Of a stretch of DNA of 64,000 nucleotides, positions 35,103 to 44,272 are shown in pieces. The stretch is from NCBI GenBank assembly GCA_018715595.1, contig DVLI01000008.1, positions 21,354 through 85,353 on the forward strand. Reading direction: 5' to 3'. The translations under genes and the position numbers were made by a program. Source of the DNA: Candidatus Caccoplasma merdavium (GTDB taxonomy: Bacteria > Bacteroidota > Bacteroidia > Bacteroidales > UBA11471). The notes beneath the pieces are model-generated. The model did not search any database, was not told the DNA's origin, and saw only the letters and a list, made by a program, of their open reading frames with translations. The number at the start of each line of letters is the position of its first letter. Within the stretch, counting starts at the first letter, position 1.

Positions 35103-36563
35103 ATGCGCAAAATCATATCTTTGAGCGACGGAGTGGCAGGTGACATAAACCGCCGCTTTGCAACCCCCATAAACTTTGAGTTGCAAGAGGGGGAACACAT
35201 AGCCGTCATCGGACTGAACGGAAGCGGAAAAAGCACACTCATACAGACCATTACAGGCCAACTTTTCCTGCGAAAAGGCAAGTTGGCTTTCGACTTCGGG
35301 CCCGATGCCCACACCTACAATTCCGAAAACATACGCTACGTCACCTTCAACGATGCCTACGGCACGGCAACGGCCGACTACTATTACCAGCAGCGCTGGA
35401 ACTCGCAAGACAGCGACCAAGGCCCCTGCGTGAGAGAGGTTCTGAGTCGAGAGAAATGCGACAACCCGCAATGGAAAACGCACCTCTATACCCTGCTGGG
35501 CATCGAGGGCATGCTCGACAAACCCATCATCATGCTCTCGTCGGGTGAGTTGCGCAAAATGCACATCGCCCGCCTCCTGCTCTCTGCCCCCAAGGTTCTC
35601 ATTCTCGAAAGTCCCTTCATCGGCCTCGACGCCCCGTCGCGCCAATTACTGGTAGACCTCCTGCAACGTCTCATCGAAGAGGCTTCGGTGCAGATAATCC
35701 TCGTGGTGACCGCCCCGCAAGACATACCCCCGTTCATCACCCACGTCTACGAAGTCGAGGCCATGGAGTGCCTTCCCAAACGCACCTTGCAGGAATACCG
35801 CACCCACGAAACACTCACTGCCCGCCGCGCCGAGATAAATAACCGCAACGTCGTATTGCCCACTCTCCCACCCGCCGAAGGGCAATCGTGCACGGCACAG
35901 GAAATCGTACGCTTCGAGAATGTCTCTATCCGTTACGGCAACCGCACCATTATCGACCGGCTCAGTTGGACTGTTAAAAACGGGGAAAAGTGGTCATTAT
36001 CTGGACCTAACGGAGCGGGAAAATCGACATTGTTGAGCCTGGTCTGCGCCGACAATCCCCAAGCCTACTCGCAAAACATCACCCTCTTCGACCACAAGCG
36101 AGGGACCGGCGAAAGCATTTGGGACATCAAACGCCACATCGGCTACGTCTCGCCCGAGATACACCGCTCCTACCTCAAAGACATTCCCGCCGCCGAAATC
36201 GTGGCCTCGGGCTACTACGACACGATAGGTCTTTTCCGCCGGCTTTCCCCGGGACAGGTCGAGTCGTGCGCGGGCTGGTTGCAGACATTCGGCGTGGAAA
36301 GGCTGCGCGACCGTTCGTTTGTGAAACTCTCGTCGGGCGAACAACGCATGCTGCTTCTCGCCCGCGCCATGGTGAAAGACCCCGACCTGCTCATTCTCGA
36401 CGAACCGCTCCACGGACTCGACATTCTCAATAAAGAACGGGCTCGCGCCATCATCGAAGCCTTTGCCGCACGACCGGGCAAAACCGTCATCTACGTCACG
36501 CACTACCCCGAGGAACTCCCGCGGTGCATCGACAAGACATTGATACTCAAAAGGAACGACTAA
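35103..36563 (+). CDS. Double ABC ATPase, ModF-like
   Basis: The 486-residue soluble protein has two ABC ATPase domains. The first has Walker A GLNGSGKST at residues 37-45 and signature LSSGELRKMHIARLLL. The second has Walker A GPNGAGKST, the ModF-type stretch GESIWDIKRHIGYVSPEIH, signature LSSGEQRMLLLARAM and an intact Walker B LLILDEPLHGLD. The first Walker B reads VLILESPFIGLD, so the usual Asp-Glu is Glu-Ser and that site may not hydrolyse ATP. E. coli ModF (about 490 residues) is the closest known layout; its role is poorly defined and no molybdate transporter genes are nearby. I chose the ATG at 35103 because of the -7 box at 35068-35075. It converges on the NPD/FabK-like gene. Confidence 0.85.
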   Translation: MRKIISLSDGVAGDINRRFATPINFELQEGEHIAVIGLNGSGKSTLIQTITGQLFLRKGKLAFDFGPDAHTYNSENIRYVTFNDAYGTATADYYYQQRWNSQDSDQGPCVREVLSREKCDNPQWKTHLYTLLGIEGMLDKPIIMLSSGELRKMHIARLLLSAPKVLILESPFIGLDAPSRQLLVDLLQRLIEEASVQIILVVTAPQDIPPFITHVYEVEAMECLPKRTLQEYRTHETLTARRAEINNRNVVLPTLPPAEGQSCTAQEIVRFENVSIRYGNRTIIDRLSWTVKNGEKWSLSGPNGAGKSTLLSLVCADNPQAYSQNITLFDHKRGTGESIWDIKRHIGYVSPEIHRSYLKDIPAAEIVASGYYDTIGLFRRLSPGQVESCAGWLQTFGVERLRDRSFVKLSSGEQRMLLLARAMVKDPDLLILDEPLHGLDILNKERARAIIEAFAARPGKTVIYVTHYPEELPRCIDKTLILKRND

Positions 36564-36569
36564 TCGGAA

Positions 36570-37520
36570 TCAAAACAAGGCTTTTTCTCCGGCGTTTTGC
36601 AAAAGCGAACGACAGGTCGCGACCAGCTCCGAAACAATTTCTCCGGCCGGCTGGATAGCGGAAAGCATCGAAGCGGCTTGCCCGATTTCCAGCTCCCCGG
36701 CCTGCAAGTCGCCCTCGAACATTCCTTTCTTGGCACGACCTTTCCCCAAGAGTACCCGCAACTCATCGGCCGAAGCGCCCCTCTTTTGAGCCTCATCTAC
36801 GCTGTAAAAGAAATCGTTTTTAACCAATCTTGTAGGTGATAAACTTTTCAGTGTCAGCAATGTATCTCCTTCGGGCAGTCCCAAGCAACGTGTCTTGAAA
36901 TCATCGTGGGCAGAGCTTTCGCAAGAGAGGGCAAAACGAGTGCCCACCTGCACACCTTCGGCACCCAACATCATCGCGGCCGCCATGGCCTCGCCCGAGG
37001 CAATCCCTCCCGCCGCCAGAAGAGGCAGCGAAACAGTTTTGCGCACAGCCGGGACCAGACACATCGTCGAAGTCTCCTCCCGGCCGTTATGGCCACCGGC
37101 CTCGAAGCCTTCGGCCACGACGGCATCGACACCGGCCTGCTCGCACTTCTTCGCAAAACGGGTAGACGACACGACATGCGCCACGAGAATACCGTGACGA
37201 TGGAGAAAATCGGTATAAAGCGCCGGATTCCCGGCCGAAGTAAACACGATCTTTACCCCTTCGTCGACCAAAATCTGCATCAGCCGGTCCATTTCGGGAT
37301 ACATGAGCGGGACGTTCACGCCGAAGGGTAGGTCGGTTGCCGCCTTACATTTCACAATATGCTCGCGCAACGTGTCGGGGTGCATCGACCCCGCACCGAG
37401 CAATCCCAGGCCGCCGGCATTGCTCACCGCCGAAGCCAGGCGCCAGCCGCTGCACCACACCATGCCACCCTGCACGACAGGATAGCGAATGCCAAACAAT
37501 TCACATACACGATTTGCCAT
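36570..37520 (-). CDS. NPD/FabK-type FMN-dependent oxidoreductase (nitronate monooxygenase-like)
   Basis: The 316-residue flavoenzyme has a TIM-barrel fold of the 2-nitropropane dioxygenase family. It starts MANRVCELFGIRYPVVQGGM and carries WRLASAVSNAGGLGLLGAG, the EGFEAGGHNG motif, PLLAAGGIASGEAMAAAM, and a GAEGVQVGTRFALS phosphate-binding end that holds FMN. Its length and the EAGGHxG motif resemble FabK enoyl-ACP reductase as much as nitronate monooxygenase, and I cannot separate the two. The frame is open upstream, but the ATG at 37520 matches the family N-terminus. It is downstream of the unknown membrane-anchored gene, separated by about 100 bases with an inverted repeat. Confidence 0.85.
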   Translation of the reverse strand: MANRVCELFGIRYPVVQGGMVWCSGWRLASAVSNAGGLGLLGAGSMHPDTLREHIVKCKAATDLPFGVNVPLMYPEMDRLMQILVDEGVKIVFTSAGNPALYTDFLHRHGILVAHVVSSTRFAKKCEQAGVDAVVAEGFEAGGHNGREETSTMCLVPAVRKTVSLPLLAAGGIASGEAMAAAMMLGAEGVQVGTRFALSCESSAHDDFKTRCLGLPEGDTLLTLKSLSPTRLVKNDFFYSVDEAQKRGASADELRVLLGKGRAKKGMFEGDLQAGELEIGQAASMLSAIQPAGEIVSELVATCRSLLQNAGEKALF

Positions 37521-37552
37521 AAGAAGATTTTTTATTCGGTCTGAAATTCTCT

Positions 37553-37592
37553 TCATCAAGAACAAGCGAGGGAGCCGGCGGGTTCTTGATGA
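37553..37592 (-). terminator. Inverted repeat between two leftward genes
   Basis: Eleven-base arms (37553-37563 and 37582-37592) enclose an 18-base loop, downstream of the unknown 151-residue gene. No T run follows, so a terminator role is tentative. Confidence 0.35.
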
Positions 37593-37623
37593 GGGGGGGC
37601 GGTCGGGAGAGCCCGAATCACCG

Positions 37624-38079
37624 TCAGAAACCGCGCCGCAGCTTGTAACGCAAAGAACGGGTGCCCGGCGCCACACTGTCGACCCGGTACACGGCCATGC
37701 GCGAACCGGCGGGAATCATCGACACGACGGTATTTTCGGCGAGCGGCACCGCATGCACCAATGCCGGGAAACGCGTCAGGGCAACCTCGGGAGCGAGGAA
37801 CAGGGTGGAATCATTCGCCTCGGCAAAAGCCGACACATCTCCTTCGAAATAGGCCGAGACAAAGCAAAAATAGGCATAATGATGACGCTGATACAACGTA
37901 TCGGCCAGAGCATAACGGAACCAACTTTCCTCGGTCGGCTCATCGGCCGTCGCCGGCGGGGCGATGGGCACGTCCGTCGCCGAAGGCTGTTCGGTGGCGC
38001 GATGGCTCCGCCAAAAATAGAATCCCAATGCCACCACCAGCAGCAACAAGAATGACCACACGAGCGAACTTTTCTTCAT
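37624..38079 (-). CDS. Unknown membrane-anchored protein, 151 residues
   Basis: I do not recognise this family. From the ATG at 38079 the chain starts MKKSSLVWSFLLLLVVALGF, one membrane helix with a lysine-rich start, then a Thr/Pro/Ala-rich linker (ATDVPIAPPATADEPTEE). A small domain of about 100 residues follows, with aromatic-rich helices (YALADTLYQRHHYAYFCFVS) and a basic C-terminus (SLRYKLRRGF). The helix would anchor the domain to the inner membrane, facing the periplasm. The start is supported by a full consensus promoter 77 bases upstream (38156-38187), so the longer open frame above it is not coding. It lies before the NPD/FabK-like gene on the same strand. Confidence 0.7.
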   Translation of the reverse strand: MKKSSLVWSFLLLLVVALGFYFWRSHRATEQPSATDVPIAPPATADEPTEESWFRYALADTLYQRHHYAYFCFVSAYFEGDVSAFAEANDSTLFLAPEVALTRFPALVHAVPLAENTVVSMIPAGSRMAVYRVDSVAPGTRSLRYKLRRGF

Positions 38080-38155
38080 AACTGAAAAAATTGTAGAGAA
38101 ACAGAGGAAGTGTCTGTCTGGCATTGCTTTCACAACTGCGACGTCCTCCCGATGA

Positions 38156-38187
38156 CAAATATAGCAAAAGATAAGAGTCGGGACAAA
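38156..38187 (-). promoter_or_regulatory. Promoter for the unknown 151-residue gene
   Basis: On the minus strand TTTG (38187-38184), 20 bases, then TATATTTG (38163-38156): full consensus and spacing. Confidence 0.7.
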
Positions 38188-38381
38188 AAAGGGAAGCAAA
38201 GTTTTCGGGTTGGGGCATGCCGGGACATGCATTATATAAAAGAACAGAGGAAAACCCTTACACACGTCCGTCACGCCGGAACAGCCCCGGAACCCAAGAA
38301 AAAAAATGACGAGCAAACGGCTAAGCCTGTGGATTCCCCGTCGAGCGGGGAAAGGACATCGCAAAAAGAGCAAAAGAAACA

Positions 38382-38411
38382 AAAGCGGCTTGCCATGTGG
38401 CAAGCCGCTTT
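38382..38411 (-). terminator. Terminator of the tRNA-Val cluster
   Basis: Fourteen-base perfect arms (38382-38395 and 38398-38411) with a two-base loop lie just past the last tRNA. On the minus strand a T-rich tract (TTGTTTCTTTTG) follows. Confidence 0.8.
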
Positions 38412-38423
38412 GTATCGGGAAGT

Positions 38424-38497
38424 GGGTGCTGAGGGATTCGAACCCCCGACCCTCTGCTTGTAAGGCAGATGCTCTGAACCAGCTGAGCTAAGCACCC
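38424..38497 (-). tRNA. tRNA-Val (UAC), copy 3 in transcription order
   Basis: The 74-base cloverleaf has a GGGTGCT/AGCACCC acceptor stem, anticodon stem TCTGC/GCAGA with loop CTTACAA (anticodon UAC), and the T loop TTCGAAT. The CCA end is not encoded. The sequence is identical to the two other copies. Confidence 0.96.
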
Positions 38498-38548
38498 GGA
38501 TAATATCCCCGAAGGGATAGGGAAATATGGATATTTTTTGAAAGGAGT

Positions 38549-38622
38549 GGGTGCTGAGGGATTCGAACCCCCGACCCTCTGCTTGTAAGGCAGATGCTCT
38601 GAACCAGCTGAGCTAAGCACCC
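38549..38622 (-). tRNA. tRNA-Val (UAC), copy 2
   Basis: Identical in all 74 bases to the copies on either side, with a 51-base spacer to the next one. Same anticodon UAC, no encoded CCA. Confidence 0.96.
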
Positions 38623-38731
38623 TTTCAAAAAAATATGATTTCAAAAAACTCGGTTTCTCTCTCGAAACGTGTTCCTCGGCCTTTACGACCCCGGAATCCT
38701 ACACCCGCACCTCAGAAGTGGGTATCGGAGT

Positions 38732-38805
38732 GGGTGCTGAGGGATTCGAACCCCCGACCCTCTGCTTGTAAGGCAGATGCTCTGAACCAGCTGAGCTAAG
38801 CACCC
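38732..38805 (-). tRNA. tRNA-Val (UAC), copy 1
   Basis: First of the three identical genes, 28 bases downstream of the -7 box at 38834-38841. The 109-base spacer to copy 2 shows no other gene. No encoded CCA. Confidence 0.96.
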
Positions 38806-38833
38806 GAAAGAGTTTTGCTTTTTTAAAGCGATG

Positions 38834-38863
38834 CAAAGGTACAAGAAATTTTCTTCTGACAAA
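38834..38863 (-). promoter_or_regulatory. Promoter of the tRNA-Val cluster
   Basis: On the minus strand TTTG (38863-38860), 18 bases, then TACCTTTG (38841-38834). It is back-to-back with the purB promoter. Confidence 0.7.
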
Positions 38864-38899
38864 ACAAAATCGCTTTTTTTCTTCAAAAAACGATAAATC

Positions 38900-38931
38900 T
38901 TTGGGAGAAACGAGCAGATATTGTACCTTTG
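38900..38931 (+). promoter_or_regulatory. Promoter of purB
   Basis: TTTG (38900-38903), 20 bases, then TACCTTTG (38924-38931): a textbook Bacteroidetes housekeeping promoter, 32 bases before the ATG. Confidence 0.8.
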
Positions 38932-38963
38932 TTTTTCACAATCAAGCAAAAAACTCAAAAAAC

Positions 38964-40310
38964 ATGGAATTGTCTTCGCTTACAGCCGTCTCGCCTATCG
39001 ACGGGCGCTATCACGGCAAAACCGCAGTTCTCTCGGAATACTTTTCGGAATTTGCGCTCATTCGCTACCGGGTGCGCGTCGAAATCGAATATTTCATCGC
39101 CTTGTGCGAACTTCCGCTTCCGCAGCTCCAATCATTGAGCCACGACCGTTTCGACGCCCTCCGCGCCATATATAAGGATTTCACGCCGGCCGACGCCGCC
39201 CGTGTGAAAGAAATCGAGAGCGTGACCAACCACGACGTGAAAGCCGTCGAATACTTCATCAAAGAAAAATTCGACGCACTGGGCGGCCTCGAAGCCTACA
39301 AGGAGTTTATCCACTTCGGGCTCACCTCGCAAGACATCAACAACACCTCGGTACCCCTCTCCATCAAAGAGGCACTCGACCAGGTCTACTACCCGATGCT
39401 CGACGAGCTCATCGCCCAATGCCGCGCATACGCCGAAGCGTGGAAAGAGATTCCCATGCTGGCCAAGACCCACGGACAACCGGCATCACCCACCCGCCTG
39501 GGCAAAGAGATGATGGTTTTCGTCTACCGGCTCGAACAGCAGGTCAAACTGCTGAAAGCCACCCCCATCAGCGGTAAATTCGGCGGCGCCACGGGCAACT
39601 TCAACGCCCACCGCTTTGCCTATCCCGGCTACGACTGGCCCGCTTTTGCCAAGACATTCCTCTCGGAAAAACTGGGCATCGAACGGGAAATGTGGACCAC
39701 CCAAATCTCGAACTACGACAATCTGGCCGCCCTCTTCGACGGACTGCGCCGCATCAACACGATTCTCATCGACCTCGACCGCGACTTCTGGCAATACATC
39801 TCGATGGAATACTTCAAACAAAAAATCAAAGCCGGAGAGGTAGGGTCGAGCGCCATGCCCCACAAGGTCAACCCCATCGACTTTGAAAATTCCGAAGGCA
39901 ACCTCGGCCTTGCCAACGCCATTCTCGAACACCTGGCCACGAAACTGCCCGTCTCCCGGCTGCAACGCGACTTGACCGACTCGACCGTGCTGCGCAACGT
40001 CGGCGTGCCCATGGGCCATATCCTCATCGCCTTCCAAAGCACCATGAAAGGTCTCGGCAAACTCTTGCTCAACGAGAATGCCATCTACAACGACCTCGAC
40101 AAGATGTGGAACGTCTGCGCCGAAGGCATACAGACGATTCTCCGCCGCGAAGGTTATCCCAAACCCTACGAAGCCCTGAAAGCCCTGACCCGCACCAACA
40201 ACGTGGTCGACGAGAAAGCCATTCACGATTTCATCGAGACACTCAATGTGAGCGAAGCCGTGAAAGAAGAGTTGCGCGCCATTACCCCGCACAACTACAC
40301 GGGCTTTTAA
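38964..40310 (+). CDS. purB: Adenylosuccinate lyase
   Basis: PurB removes fumarate from SAICAR and from adenylosuccinate in purine synthesis. The 448-residue chain starts MELSSLTAVSPIDGRYHGKT. It holds the fumarase/aspartase-superfamily signature SSAMPHKVNPIDFENSEGN near residue 295 with the mobile-loop serine. TSQDINNTS and TLLAKTHGQPASPT-like stretches (here MLAKTHGQPASPT) carry the catalytic histidine. The ATG at 38964 is placed by the promoter at 38900-38931; upstream in-frame starts would lie within that promoter. A strong terminator follows (40332-40366) and the gene stands alone. I see nothing unusual. Confidence 0.97.
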   Translation: MELSSLTAVSPIDGRYHGKTAVLSEYFSEFALIRYRVRVEIEYFIALCELPLPQLQSLSHDRFDALRAIYKDFTPADAARVKEIESVTNHDVKAVEYFIKEKFDALGGLEAYKEFIHFGLTSQDINNTSVPLSIKEALDQVYYPMLDELIAQCRAYAEAWKEIPMLAKTHGQPASPTRLGKEMMVFVYRLEQQVKLLKATPISGKFGGATGNFNAHRFAYPGYDWPAFAKTFLSEKLGIEREMWTTQISNYDNLAALFDGLRRINTILIDLDRDFWQYISMEYFKQKIKAGEVGSSAMPHKVNPIDFENSEGNLGLANAILEHLATKLPVSRLQRDLTDSTVLRNVGVPMGHILIAFQSTMKGLGKLLLNENAIYNDLDKMWNVCAEGIQTILRREGYPKPYEALKALTRTNNVVDEKAIHDFIETLNVSEAVKEELRAITPHNYTGF

Positions 40311-40331
40311 CCCTCCGACGAACCGTTTCAG

Positions 40332-40366
40332 AAAAACAGCAGGGAGTCTCCTTCCTGCTGTTTTTT
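40332..40366 (+). terminator. Terminator after purB
   Basis: Twelve-base arms (40332-40343 and 40354-40365) with a ten-base loop, running into TTTTTT. Confidence 0.85.
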
Positions 40367-40424
40367 GTCACCTCACAGCTCCGACACCCCGCCCAGTCAT
40401 GAAAGATGAGCGCTCCCCGCAGCA

Positions 40425-40465
40425 CAAAAAAAGCGCCGCCCCGCGATAAATTGCGGGGCGGCGCT
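40425..40465 (-). terminator. Terminator after alaS
   Basis: Thirteen-base GC-rich arms (40432-40444 and 40453-40465) and an eight-base loop. On the minus strand a TTTTTT run follows directly. Confidence 0.85.
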
Positions 40466-40490
40466 CAATATTATAAAAGGGTGTTCATTC

Positions 40491-43115
40491 TCACTTCGTC
40501 ACGGTAGAGACAATCTCGTCAACCGCAACAGGTATGCCTTCGGCATTCTTGCCACCGGCTTGTGCGAAATAGGGTTGGCCTCCACCGCCGCCCTGTATGT
40601 GCTTGGCCGCATTGCGCACCAGCTGCGAGGCATTGAATCCCGCCTCAACAAGATCATCGCTCAGCGCCACGGTAAGAAGCGGCTTGTTGGCCACATCGAC
40701 CGTACCGGCGACAAAGAGCATACGCTCCATCTTTTCGGCACGAATCTGGAAAGCGAGGTTCTTCACCACTTCGGCCTCCATGGCCACCTTCAAGGCAATC
40801 ACATGAATACCATTTTCGAGATGAGCCTCACGCAACAGGCGATCCTTGATTTCGGCAACGCGTTTACGGGCAAATTCTTCGGCATGTTTCTTCAACTCAC
40901 TGTTTTCATCGACGGTGCGACGAATGGCCGAAATGATGTCGGGCACGTTGTTGAACATGTTGCGCACCAGCTCCATGATGTCAATGACCGACTCAAAATG
41001 CTTCTCCGAACCTTCGGCTGTTATGGCCTCGATACGTCGAATGCCCGCAGCCGTAGAACTCTCCGACAGGATATGTATCATACCGATTTGTCCCGTATTG
41101 GCCACATGGGTACCTCCACAAAGTTCTATCGACGAGCCGTAACGTATGACGCGTACCTCTTCGCCATATTTCTCTCCGAAGAGAGCCATGGCCCCCATGG
41201 CCTTGGCCTCGGCAAGGGGCATCGAACGATGCTCGTCAAGGGGCAAGCAGGCCCGCACTTTCTGGTTGGCGCGGCGCTCAACCTCGCGCAGCTCCTCTTT
41301 GGTCAGTTTCTGGAAGTGGGAGAAATCAAAGCGCAGCGACTGGGGCGAGACATAAGAACCTTTCTGCTCGACATGCGAACCCAGCACCTCCCGCAAAGCC
41401 TCATGCAGGAGGTGGGTTGCGGTGTGATTGCATGCCGTCGCCAAACGGTTGGCCGCATTGACCTCGGCATGGAATGCAGCCGACACCTCGGAGGGAAGTT
41501 GTTCCACGATGTGCACGGCCAGGTTGTTCTCGCGTTTGGTCGTCACGACGGCAACCTTCTCCCCGCTCTCGGAGGTAAGGGTTCCCGTATCGCCCACCTG
41601 TCCGCCCATCTCGGCATAGAACGGGGTCACCGAAAGTACCAGTTGGTAGTAGTCCTTGTTTTTCTGACGGATTTTGCGGTAACGCAAAATTTCGGTATCG
41701 CAAGAGAGAAGGTCATATCCCACAAACTGAGGTTCCCCTTCGCGCAGGACGACCCAGTCACCGGTCTCCACGGAGGCGGCGTTGCGGGCACGCTCTTTCT
41801 GTTCCTGCATGCGCACGTTGAAGCCGTCGATGTCGACGGTGAGATGGTTTTCTTTGAGAATCAATTCGGTCAGGTCGAGCGGGAAGCCATAGGTGTCATA
41901 AAGCACAAAGGCATCGTCACCGCTAACACACTCCTTTCCCGCAGCCCGGACATCGGCCATCACCTTGTCGAGCAAACGCATGCCGGTGGCCAGCGTGCGG
42001 AGGAAAGCCTCTTCTTCTTCCTTGATAACTTTCTCTATCAAGTTCTTTTGGGCCACAAGCTCGGGATAGGCGTCGCCCATCGTGTCGATGAGCGTGGGCA
42101 ACAACTTATAGATAAACGGCTGTTGGAATCCGAGGAAGGTATAGCCGTAGCGCACGGCACGACGCAAGATGCGGCGTATCACATAACCGGCCTTGGCATT
42201 GGAGGGCAACTGCCCGTCGGTGATGGAGAAGGAGATGGTGCGCACATGGTCGGCAATGACACGCATGGCAACATCGCAATGGGCATCGTCGCCGTAGTTG
42301 CGGCCGGCCAAACGGCCGATGGCCTGAATCAGGGGTTGGAACACGTCGGTATCGTAGTTCGACGTTTTTCCCTGCAAGGCCATGCAGAGCCGCTCAAAGC
42401 CCATGCCGGTATCGATGACCTTGGCGGGCAGCGGTTCGAGTGAGCCGTCGGCCTTGCGGTTGTATTGCATAAAGACGAGGTTCCAGATTTCGATGACCTG
42501 CGGGTGGCTCTGGTTGACGAGCGTAAGGCCGTCGACGGCAGCGCGTTCGGCATCGCTGCGCAGGTCGATGTGTATCTCCGAGCAAGGGCCGCAGGGTCCC
42601 GTATCGCCCATCTCCCAGAAATTGTCATGACGGTTACCGTTGATGATATGCGAGACGGGGAGATGCTTTTCCCAATACGACGCCGCTTCGTTGTCGCGTT
42701 CGAGACCTTCGGGGGCATAGCCTTCAAAGACGGTGGCATAGAGGCGGCCGGCATCGATTTTCAGCACGTCGACGAGATATTCCCAGGCCCAGTCGATGGC
42801 CTCCTTCTTGAAGTAGTCGCCAAACGACCAGTTCCCCAACATCTCAAACATGGTGTGGTGGTAGGTGTCCAACCCCACCTCTTCGAGGTCGTTGTGCTTG
42901 CCACTCACGCGCAAGCACTTCTGGGAGTCGGCCACGCGGTGATATTTGGCCGGGACATTGCCCAATATGATGTCTTTGAACTGGTTCATGCCCGCATTGG
43001 TAAACATCAATGTGGGGTCGTCCTTGATCACCATCGGGGCCGAGGGCACAATCTGATGGTGTTTCGATGCGAAAAAGTCCTTGAAGGACTCTCGAATTTC
43101 CTTAGCAGTAAGCAT
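40491..43115 (-). CDS. alaS: Alanyl-tRNA synthetase
   Basis: AlaS charges tRNA-Ala and clears mischarged serine. The 874-residue length is standard. The N-terminal class II catalytic core has [35 protein letters not shown] and [13 protein letters not shown]. The editing domain has the zinc-type [11 protein letters not shown] motif near residue 565 and [13 protein letters not shown] near 670. The C-Ala domain ends with the glycine run [14 protein letters not shown]. The start at 43115 follows a divergent promoter region shared with the M23 peptidase gene. A strong terminator lies directly downstream. No anomaly is seen. Confidence 0.97.
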   Translation of the reverse strand: MLTAKEIRESFKDFFASKHHQIVPSAPMVIKDDPTLMFTNAGMNQFKDIILGNVPAKYHRVADSQKCLRVSGKHNDLEEVGLDTYHHTMFEMLGNWSFGDYFKKEAIDWAWEYLVDVLKIDAGRLYATVFEGYAPEGLERDNEAASYWEKHLPVSHIINGNRHDNFWEMGDTGPCGPCSEIHIDLRSDAERAAVDGLTLVNQSHPQVIEIWNLVFMQYNRKADGSLEPLPAKVIDTGMGFERLCMALQGKTSNYDTDVFQPLIQAIGRLAGRNYGDDAHCDVAMRVIADHVRTISFSITDGQLPSNAKAGYVIRRILRRAVRYGYTFLGFQQPFIYKLLPTLIDTMGDAYPELVAQKNLIEKVIKEEEEAFLRTLATGMRLLDKVMADVRAAGKECVSGDDAFVLYDTYGFPLDLTELILKENHLTVDIDGFNVRMQEQKERARNAASVETGDWVVLREGEPQFVGYDLLSCDTEILRYRKIRQKNKDYYQLVLSVTPFYAEMGGQVGDTGTLTSESGEKVAVVTTKRENNLAVHIVEQLPSEVSAAFHAEVNAANRLATACNHTATHLLHEALREVLGSHVEQKGSYVSPQSLRFDFSHFQKLTKEELREVERRANQKVRACLPLDEHRSMPLAEAKAMGAMALFGEKYGEEVRVIRYGSSIELCGGTHVANTGQIGMIHILSESSTAAGIRRIEAITAEGSEKHFESVIDIMELVRNMFNNVPDIISAIRRTVDENSELKKHAEEFARKRVAEIKDRLLREAHLENGIHVIALKVAMEAEVVKNLAFQIRAEKMERMLFVAGTVDVANKPLLTVALSDDLVEAGFNASQLVRNAAKHIQGGGGGQPYFAQAGGKNAEGIPVAVDEIVSTVTK

Positions 43116-43164
43116 ATCGTTCGTTATTAAATATTCAAAAGAAAAGAGGTTTTTACCTTTTGCG

Positions 43165-43196
43165 CTTGCAAAAATAGCCCAAAAATATTATTTTTG
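43165..43196 (+). promoter_or_regulatory. Candidate promoter for the M23 peptidase gene
   Basis: CTTG (43165-43168), 20 bases, then TATTTTTG (43189-43196). It overlaps the divergent alaS -7 box. Confidence 0.5.
43169..43176 (-). promoter_or_regulatory. Candidate -7 element for alaS
   Basis: The minus strand reads TATTTTTG, 54 bases before the alaS ATG. No clear -33 partner. Confidence 0.45.
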
Positions 43197-43284
43197 CGGA
43201 CATTGCAGGCAAAAAATCGCGGTTTCATCTGTTTTTGCGACATCGGAAGCGGATAACCGGCAAAGAATGGCACGGCACCTGTTT

Positions 43285-44256
43285 ATGGCGAGGAAAGTTT
43301 TCTATAAATATAACCCCAGCACGCTCTCTTACGAACGCATCTACCCCTCGTTGGGCGCTCGCATTTGGTCGGTATGCAAATACCTGCTGGCAAGCCTGCT
43401 TTTCGGGGTGGGCATCTTCCTGCTCTTTTACCATTTCTTCGAATCCCCGCGCGAGAAAAAGCTGCGTGCCGACAACGAGCAGATGGCCACCCAATACCGC
43501 ATTCTTTCCCACCGGCTCGACGAAGCCCTGGAAGTGATGAGCGACGTGCAACAGCGCGACGACAACCTCTACCGCATCGTGATGCAGGCCAACCCCATCG
43601 GCAGTGAAGCCCGCAATGCCGGCATCGACAACGACTCGCACTACCGCGAGTTGCAAAGCCTCCCCAATGCCGACCTCATCATCTCATCGACCAAGAAACT
43701 CGACCTTTTGCGCCGGCAACTCTATGTGCAGAGCACCTCATTCAATGAGGTGATGGAGATGGTCAAGAAAAACGACGACCGCATCAGCCGCATGCCGGCC
43801 ATACAACCCATCTCCAACAAAGATCTGAAACGCACGGCCTCGGGCTATGGCTGGCGCATCGACCCCATCTACCACACCCGCAAATTCCATGCCGGCATGG
43901 ATTTCTCGGCCAACACCGGAACCCCGGTCTACTCGACCGCCAACGGCACGGTCGTCTTCACTGGCTGGAAACAAGGCTACGGCAACACCGTCATCATCGA
44001 CCACGGATATAACTACCGCACCCTCTACGGACACCTGAGCAAAATCGACACCCGAAAAGGGAAAAAGGTCGTCCGCGGAGAGGTCATCGCCAAAGTGGGC
44101 AGCACCGGGAAATCGACCGGCCCGCACCTGCACTATGAGGTCATTTACAAAGGGAAGCACCAGAATCCCATCAATTATTACTTCTTCGACCTCTCGCCCG
44201 AAGACTACGACCTCATGATACAAATCGCCGAAAACAGCGGTCTGGTAATGGATTAA
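43285..44256 (+). CDS. M23 family metallopeptidase, membrane-anchored
   Basis: The 323-residue protein has a short basic start (MARKVFYKYNPSTLSYERIY), a membrane helix at about residues 32-56 (VCKYLLASLLFGVGIFLLFY) and a helical region to about 180. A C-terminal M23 domain follows with the zinc ligands in HAGMDFSA (HxxxD) and GPHLHYEV (HxH). M23 enzymes cut peptidoglycan cross-links, or act as inactive activators; all metal ligands are present here. The ATG at 43285 is preferred over 43267 and the open frame upstream, as homologues begin with RKVFYKYNP. It is followed by the MerR gene 16 bases on, likely the same transcript. Confidence 0.9.
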   Translation: MARKVFYKYNPSTLSYERIYPSLGARIWSVCKYLLASLLFGVGIFLLFYHFFESPREKKLRADNEQMATQYRILSHRLDEALEVMSDVQQRDDNLYRIVMQANPIGSEARNAGIDNDSHYRELQSLPNADLIISSTKKLDLLRRQLYVQSTSFNEVMEMVKKNDDRISRMPAIQPISNKDLKRTASGYGWRIDPIYHTRKFHAGMDFSANTGTPVYSTANGTVVFTGWKQGYGNTVIIDHGYNYRTLYGHLSKIDTRKGKKVVRGEVIAKVGSTGKSTGPHLHYEVIYKGKHQNPINYYFFDLSPEDYDLMIQIAENSGLVMD

Positions 44257-44272
44257 TGAGCGACACGGCATC

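Larger units (their letters stand above)
38080..38423. other. 344-base intergenic region
   Basis: Contains the promoter of the unknown 151-residue gene (38156-38187) and the terminator of the tRNA-Val cluster (38382-38411). Nothing coding is evident between them. Confidence 0.7.

Noticed and set aside
38424..38805. Regularly spaced repeats, at first sight CRISPR-like
   Set aside because: The 74-base repeats fold as tRNA-Val genes and the spacers are unequal.
40560..42443. 627-codon rightward open frame opposite alaS
   Set aside because: Antisense shadow; the alaS frame is complete and well conserved.
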